From CANQBR01 sp964641395 (GTDB lineage: Bacteria > Bacillota > Negativicutes > Acidaminococcales > Acidaminococcaceae), in contig CAZXKQ010000032.1 of the NCBI GenBank assembly GCA_964641395.1, forward strand, positions 1-17,099: 17,099 bases of DNA, given 5' to 3'. The translations under genes were made by a program, and so were the position numbers. The notes beneath the pieces are model-generated. The model ran no database searches, had not been told where the DNA came from, and saw only the letters and a program-made list of their open reading frames with translations. Shown one piece after another: positions 13,486 to 17,099 of the stretch. Positions within the stretch are counted from its first letter, which is position 1. Each line of letters starts with the position of its first letter.

Positions 13486-14436
13486 CTAGAACATCCGCTT
13501 CTTCCAGAGGAAGAAGCCTACCAGGCCGGTGAGGGCCAGGGCGAAGACTAGCACGTAGTAGAAGCCCAGGCCTTCCTCGGCGAAGGGCACGGGCACGTTC
13601 ATGCCCCAGAGGCCGCTGATCAAGGTGGGGATGGCCAGAAGGATGGTGATGGAGGCTAAGAACTTCATCACCAGGTTCAGGGTGTTGCTGATGATGCTGG
13701 CGAAGACTTCCATCATGCTGTTGAGGATGTGGGAGTACATCTCCACCATCTCCAAGCACTGCTTGTATTCGATAATTACGTCCTCCAGCAGGTCCTCATC
13801 TTCCTCGTAGACCCTTAGGTGGTGCTGGCTGCTGTTCTGGCTGCGGAGCCTGGTGAGCCGCTCCAGCACTACGGAGTTGGAGCGGAGGGAGGTGGAGAAG
13901 TAGGTGAGGGACTTCTGCAGGTCCAAGAGGTTGAAGAGTTCGGAGTTCTCCATGCTCTGGCGCAGGTGCCGCTCCAATTGGTCGGTGCGGCGGATGATGA
14001 TGCGGATGTACTTTAGGTAGAGGGCGGCAGAGCGGTAGAGGATCTGCAGGAGGAAGCGGGTCTTCTTGACGGTGGAAAAGGCCTTCTGGTTGTGGGTGCC
14101 GAAGTCCGCCGTAACCCCGTTGGTCTCCAGGCAGACGGTGACGAAGTAGTTCTCGCTGAGGATGATGCCTAGGGGCAGGGTATCGTAGTCCTTATTAGAG
14201 CGGAGAAAGGGGATGTCCACTACGAAGAGGGTGGCATCGTCCTCCACCTCGATACGGGATTTTTCTTCCTCGTCTAGGGCGGCGGTGAGGAAGTCCATCT
14301 GCAGGCCGGTGGCGGCCGCCACTTCCTGCAGTTCTTCTTCATCCGGGGCGGTGAGGTTGAGCCAGCAGCCCTTCTCCAGCTGGCTGAGCTCTAACTCTTC
14401 CAGACCGCTGTCACCGGTCCTATAGATGCTGTACAT
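13486..14436 (-). CDS. corA: CorA-family divalent metal (magnesium or cobalt) channel protein
   Basis: 316 residues, typical for CorA. The long cytoplasmic N-terminal domain (about 1-250) is rich in charged helices; the end carries two transmembrane segments, about 256-276 and 292-310, with the family signature GMN at 278-280 (LWGMNVPVPF) between them at the pore mouth. A short basic tail (WKKRMF) ends the protein, as in CorA. Pentameric inner-membrane channel for Mg2+ by family knowledge; Co2+, Ni2+ or Zn2+ relatives cannot be excluded. Start ATG at 14436 with GGGAGGGGAGG just upstream (minus strand). It follows the TSCPD-type gene after 39 nt. Confidence 0.93.
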   Translation of the reverse strand: MYSIYRTGDSGLEELELSQLEKGCWLNLTAPDEEELQEVAAATGLQMDFLTAALDEEEKSRIEVEDDATLFVVDIPFLRSNKDYDTLPLGIILSENYFVTVCLETNGVTADFGTHNQKAFSTVKKTRFLLQILYRSAALYLKYIRIIIRRTDQLERHLRQSMENSELFNLLDLQKSLTYFSTSLRSNSVVLERLTRLRSQNSSQHHLRVYEEDEDLLEDVIIEYKQCLEMVEMYSHILNSMMEVFASIISNTLNLVMKFLASITILLAIPTLISGLWGMNVPVPFAEEGLGFYYVLVFALALTGLVGFFLWKKRMF

Positions 14437-14475
14437 GGGCCTCCCCTCCCTTCTCCCAGAGTGTTATCCTACCCC

Positions 14476-14715
14476 TTACAAGTTGGCCAGGATGGCCTTG
14501 GCTAATTGGTCGGCGCAGCTGGTGCCTCTGCCGCCGCAGGTGTTGCCTTCTAACAGCCGGGCTACGGCGGCCGCATCCATGCCCTCCACTAGCTTGCTGA
14601 TGGCCTTCAGGTTGCCGGGGCAGCCCCCCAGGAACTGGACGTTGTGGAGCTTGCCGTCTACCAGTTCGAAGCTGAGCTGGCGGGCGCAGGTGCCGCTGGT
14701 GTTATAAGTGATCAT
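14476..14715 (-). CDS. TSCPD / TIGR03905-like small cysteine-rich protein
   Basis: 79 residues. Shows the pattern of the TIGR03905 family: TSGTCARQLSFEL (6-18) with C10, FLGGCPGNLKAISKLVEGM (28-46) with C32, and the end NTCGGRGTSCADQLAKAI (58-75) with C60 and C67. This domain also forms the C-terminal part of some ribonucleotide reductases (TSCPD), where the cysteines may bind metal; here the motif reads TSCAD. As a stand-alone protein its function is unknown. AAGGAGG lies about 7 nt before the ATG on the minus strand. First gene of the three-gene operon with corA. Confidence 0.82.
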   Translation of the reverse strand: MITYNTSGTCARQLSFELVDGKLHNVQFLGGCPGNLKAISKLVEGMDAAAVARLLEGNTCGGRGTSCADQLAKAILANL

Positions 14716-14736
14716 GTGGGTGCCTCCTTCAAGGGC

Positions 14737-14765
14737 CTATAAGCCTAACTTAGACAATTCGACAA
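14737..14765 (-). promoter_or_regulatory. putative promoter of the TSCPD-corA operon
   Basis: Read on the minus strand: TTGTCG (14765-14760), 17 bp, TTATAG (14742-14737), about 20 nt before the start codon. Both boxes are imperfect. Confidence 0.35.
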
Positions 14766-14778
14766 TAGGCGGGAAAAT

Positions 14779-14796
14779 CCTCTCACAGGGGAGAGG
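14779..14796. other. hairpin between the minus-strand operon and the gap
   Basis: CCTCTC (14779-14784), 6-nt loop, GAGAGG (14791-14796). On the minus strand it is followed by ATTTTCCC and could end a transcript coming from the gap side. Weak. Confidence 0.3.
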
Positions 14797-14846
14797 GGGG
14801 CCAAAAAGTTCCCAGAAAGTTCACCCTTTCACCCCGCCGCCCAGGC

Positions 14847-14946
14847 NNNNNNNNNNNNNNNNNNNNNNNNNNNNNNNNNNNNNNNNNNNNNNNNNNNNNN
14901 NNNNNNNNNNNNNNNNNNNNNNNNNNNNNNNNNNNNNNNNNNNNNN
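14847..14946. other. assembly gap of exactly 100 N
   Basis: One hundred undetermined bases. A run of exactly 100 is a common placeholder for a gap of unknown length, so distance and continuity across it should not be trusted, and open frames that span it are artefacts. Confidence 0.97.
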
Positions 14947-14947
14947 G

Positions 14948-14995
14948 GACTGCAGCCTGGAGGAGGCGCGGGAGGAGAGGCTGGGCAGGTTATGA
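14948..14995 (+). CDS. possible C-terminal remnant of a gene lost in the gap
   Basis: Directly after the gap the plus-strand frame reads DCSLEEAREERLGRL and stops at TGA 14993-14995. The alternating acidic and basic composition with GAG, CGG, CTG codons resembles coding sequence of this genome. Too short to name or to prove; it could be chance. Confidence 0.3.
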   Translation, partial: DCSLEEAREERLGRL

Positions 14996-15048
14996 GGGTG
15001 CGGTGGTAGAGGGCGTCCCCTGGAGGCGGGGCCGTTAGTAGATAGAGG

Positions 15049-15083
15049 GGGTCTGGCAAGATTATTTTGCCAGGCCCTTTAAT
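15049..15083 (+). terminator. terminator hairpin upstream of the symporter gene
   Basis: GGGTCTGGCAA (15049-15059) pairs with TTGCCAGGCCC (15067-15077), 11 pairs with one G-U, 7-nt loop, then TTTAATT. It either ends the gene before the gap or is a regulated terminator in a symporter leader: TAG triplets lie at 15036, 15039 and 15043 just before it. Confidence 0.75.
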
Positions 15084-15106
15084 TATGGGAAGAAAATTGA
15101 TATAAT
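15078..15106 (+). promoter_or_regulatory. putative promoter of the symporter-hutP operon
   Basis: Perfect TATAAT (15101-15106) with a weak TTTAAT (15078-15083) at 17 bp; the -35 falls in the terminator tail. Predicted leader of about 52 nt with a small hairpin CGGCC/GGCCG (15118-15132) and TAG triplets at 15140, 15143 and 15156. Confidence 0.55.
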
Positions 15107-15164
15107 CTATCTAGTTACGGCCGCAAGGGCCGGGCTGTGTAGTAGGGAAGGAAGGTAGCGCGTT

Positions 15165-16574
15165 ATGTCTATTCAACTAGTGATCGTCATTTTGTACATC
15201 TGTATGCTCTTCGCCATCAGCTTCTGGGTGAAGCACCGGGCGGACAGGGGCTCTACAGAGTACCTCTTTGCAGGACGGCAGTTAGGTAGCTGGCTGATCG
15301 CGGTCAATATCACCGGCCTGGCCGTGGGGGCCGCCTCCACCGTCGGAGTGGCGGAGAACGCCTTCAGCGTAGGCATGGCGGCAGGCTGGTACAACGGGGC
15401 CTGGGCCGCCGGGTCGGTAGTGATGGGCCTTTTTGCCGCCGGCAAGCTGCGGGCCATGAAGGTGTCCACTATACCGGAATTTTTCGAATACTACTACGAC
15501 ACCAAGGGCAGGGTGGTCTGCGCCATCGGCCTGATCATCATCATGTGCGTCATCACCTCCCTCCAGTATCTGGCGGGGGGCGCCATCCTCTCCTCCCTCC
15601 TGCCTAACATCTTCTCCTTTAAGGGAGGCATGCTCACCAGCGCCGTGGTCTTCATCGGCATCACCCTCATCGGCGGCCTCTGGTCCTCCGGCCTGGCCAA
15701 CGTGGTCAGCGTACTGCTGATCTACGCCGGCATCCTCTGCAGCTGCTTCATGGCCTTGAGCAAGGTAGGCGGCTTGGACGCCTTGATGGCCCAGCTGCCT
15801 AAGGCCGACGTGATGATGGATCCCTTCGGCGGCCTGCCTCTGGCCATCATCGTAGGCTGGTTCATCGTCATGATCACCCAGGCCATTACCGCCCAGGGCC
15901 CGGTGCAGATCGCCTGCGGGGCCAGGGATGCCAAGACCGCCCGCAACGGCTTCCTCCTAGGGGGCCTCTTGATGTTCCCGGTAGGCTTCCTCTGCGCCCT
16001 CCTGGGCCTGTGCTCCAAGGTGAGCTTCCCCGATATTACCGCCACCATGGCCCTGCCGAAGATCGTTATGAGCTTGGATCCCTTCACCTCCGGCGTGACC
16101 CTGGCGGCTATGTGGGCGGCAGACGTGTCTACGGCCTGCACCATCTTGTTAGGGGCAGGCACCCTTTTCAGCCAGGACATCTACAAACGCTTCCTCAACC
16201 CTGGGGTTAGCGATACTAAGTTCGTCAAGGTCAACCGGCTGACGGTGCTCTGCACCGGCCTGCTGACCCTGTGGTTCGCCTTCAACGCCGTAGGCATCGT
16301 CCGGACCATGGTGGCCGGCCTCTCCATGACTACGGCCCTCACCTGCGTCTTCTTCTTCACCGTGTTCGCACCCCGCCTCTGCCGCCGCAGCAGCGCCTTC
16401 TGGACCACCGTGGCCGGGCTGCTGTGCATCGTGATCTGGGAGCTGGTACCGGCGCTGCACTTCTTGCAGCATGTAATATACTTTGAATGGATAGTGTGCG
16501 TGGCAGTCTTCCTCTTGGTGGCCCTTTTAGACAAGCAGGCCATCAAGCAGGTGGAAATAGAGCCGGAAGCATAG
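15165..16574 (+). CDS. sodium:solute symporter family (SSS) transporter
   Basis: 469 residues, mostly hydrophobic, with about 12-13 predicted membrane helices, starting at residues 4-21. The N-terminal STEYLFAGRQLGSW (30-43) is the usual segment after helix 1 of this family (PutP, PanF and relatives), and ADVSTACTILLGAGTLFSQDIYKRF (319-343) corresponds to the helix that carries the Na2-site serine and threonine (S322, T323). It imports a small organic solute with sodium ions; the substrate cannot be read from sequence. The neighbouring HutP-type regulator makes histidine or another amino acid a fair guess only. Start ATG at 15165 with AAGGAAGG about 9 nt upstream. hutP follows after 13 nt, with its ribosome site overlapping this gene's stop codon. 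Confidence 0.9.
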   Translation: MSIQLVIVILYICMLFAISFWVKHRADRGSTEYLFAGRQLGSWLIAVNITGLAVGAASTVGVAENAFSVGMAAGWYNGAWAAGSVVMGLFAAGKLRAMKVSTIPEFFEYYYDTKGRVVCAIGLIIIMCVITSLQYLAGGAILSSLLPNIFSFKGGMLTSAVVFIGITLIGGLWSSGLANVVSVLLIYAGILCSCFMALSKVGGLDALMAQLPKADVMMDPFGGLPLAIIVGWFIVMITQAITAQGPVQIACGARDAKTARNGFLLGGLLMFPVGFLCALLGLCSKVSFPDITATMALPKIVMSLDPFTSGVTLAAMWAADVSTACTILLGAGTLFSQDIYKRFLNPGVSDTKFVKVNRLTVLCTGLLTLWFAFNAVGIVRTMVAGLSMTTALTCVFFFTVFAPRLCRRSSAFWTTVAGLLCIVIWELVPALHFLQHVIYFEWIVCVAVFLLVALLDKQAIKQVEIEPEA

Positions 16575-16587
16575 GAGTGGTTGAGGC

Positions 16588-17025
16588 TTGCAAAAGGATA
16601 GCAGGACTAGTAGCAGCATAGAGATAGGCCGGGCGGCTCTGCGCATGGCCCTCACCGCCTCCCGGGGGGAGGAGAACGGCCTGAAGGAGGCTCTGGCCCA
16701 GCAGGGGATCCGGGCTACGGCAGTGGACTTCGGCGGCGACTTCATCCCCTCCATCGTCAAGGTCGTAGAGCGGGCGGTGGTGGCCGCCACCCGGCAGGGC
16801 CTGGTCAGCGACAGCCACGTAGGGGCTGGCGCCGTAGCCGGGGCGGCCCACGAGGCCCTGGAGCAGGTGAAGGCCAAGGCCCTGGGCTTCAACGTAGGGG
16901 GCAAGATCGGCCTGGCCCGGGCCGGGGAGCACCTCTGCGTGGCCGTCTACATGGCGGTGGGGGTGCTGAACCTGGACGAGCTGGGGGTGGCCCTGGCCCA
17001 CAGATCCCTGGCCAGCGACGAGTAG
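16588..17025 (+). CDS. hutP: HutP-family RNA-binding regulatory protein
   Basis: 145 residues, close to the 148 of Bacillus subtilis HutP, an L-histidine- and Mg2+-dependent RNA-binding antiterminator of histidine utilisation genes. Matching segments by eye: IEIGRAALRMALTAS (11-25), the SH followed by HEAL region (76-91), and FNVGGKIGLARAGEHLCVAVYMAVGVLNLDELGVALAH (101-138) against the conserved C-terminal half. H77 and H88 are candidate ligand or metal residues; the position of B. subtilis H138 seems to be non-histidine here (NLDEL), while H138 of this protein aligns with the final HI of the Bacillus protein. So the ligand site may differ. TTG start at 16588 with AGGAGTGG (16573-16580) 7 nt upstream; no better start fits the family N-terminus. 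Sits 13 nt after the symporter; no hut catabolic genes are in the window. Confidence 0.85.
   Translation: MQKDSRTSSSIEIGRAALRMALTASRGEENGLKEALAQQGIRATAVDFGGDFIPSIVKVVERAVVAATRQGLVSDSHVGAGAVAGAAHEALEQVKAKALGFNVGGKIGLARAGEHLCVAVYMAVGVLNLDELGVALAHRSLASDE
16599..16627 (+). promoter_or_regulatory. cluster of five UAG triplets at the hutP start
   Basis: TAG begins at 16599, 16608, 16611, 16619 and 16625, five in 29 bases directly downstream of the hutP initiation codon; a sixth is the symporter stop codon at 16572. UAG-containing triplets are the recognition unit of Bacillus HutP. Possible autoregulatory binding site; spacing (0 to 6 nt) does not match the regular 4-nt spacing of the Bacillus site. 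Confidence 0.35.
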
Positions 17026-17073
17026 GCCCTGCTTGGCAGCAGCGGCCGGGGCAGAAAAGAAACGGGAAAACCC

Positions 17074-17099
17074 TTGACGTGGCAGGCTCGTTATAGTAT
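17074..17099 (+). promoter_or_regulatory. promoter cut by the window end
   Basis: TTGACG (17074-17079); a 17-bp spacer puts the -10 at 17097, where the window ends in TAT. Probably drives the next gene downstream. No terminator is obvious after hutP. Confidence 0.4.

Noticed and set aside
14708..15059. Open frames on both strands through the N run
   Set aside because: They exist only because N codons contain no stops. Only the last codons after the gap were kept, at low confidence.
1..17099. CRISPR array, IS elements, phage genes, toxin-antitoxin or defence systems
   Set aside because: No regularly spaced direct repeats, transposase-like frames, integrases or defence-type domains were seen.

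Overview
The window (17,099 bp, GC-rich, with one 100-N assembly gap at 14847-14946) looks like a chromosomal segment of a high-GC Firmicute. Evidence: a FapR-type lipid regulator, the gene order ackA, DUF177, rpmF, fapR, fab genes, rnc, a HutP-family protein, strong AGGAGG-type ribosome binding sites and sigma-A-like promoters. The layout recalls Negativicutes or related Clostridia; the exact lineage is inference. There is no IS element, prophage or CRISPR array, and most of the window is housekeeping.

Left part (1-9048): the 3' end of a LysR regulator, then acetate kinase on its own promoter. A near-perfect consensus promoter follows and drives the DUF177 (YceD-like) protein and ribosomal protein L32, closed by a terminator. 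FapR has its own promoter and is followed by a compact type II fatty-acid synthesis cluster: fabH, fabD, fabG, acpP, fabF, then rnc (RNase III). plsX and any enoyl-ACP reductase gene, often found in such clusters, are absent. Several intergenic spacers carry palindromes or hairpins that could tune expression between genes.

Middle part (9049-13245): a small exported protein of unknown function, a tRNA-Arg(ACG) with its own consensus promoter and terminator, a ~490-bp gene-free stretch with palindromes and a structured 5' leader, a secreted NlpC/P60 peptidoglycan hydrolase, and, 17 bp downstream, an AcoR/DhaR-like enhancer-binding-type regulator. The regulator's AAA+ domain lacks the GAFTGA loop and the arginine-finger residues, so it is probably not a classical sigma-54 activator. 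A strong hairpin terminator closes the unit.

Right part (13246-17099): a minus-strand operon (TSCPD/TIGR03905-like small cysteine protein, CorA-type metal channel, small unknown protein) converges on the regulator. After the gap comes a plus-strand pair, a sodium:solute symporter and a HutP-family RNA-binding regulator. UAG triplets, the recognition unit of HutP in Bacillus, cluster before a terminator upstream of the symporter and at the hutP start codon, which suggests a histidine-type or other ligand-sensing RNA autoregulation circuit. This is the most interesting hypothesis in the window, but it is untested.
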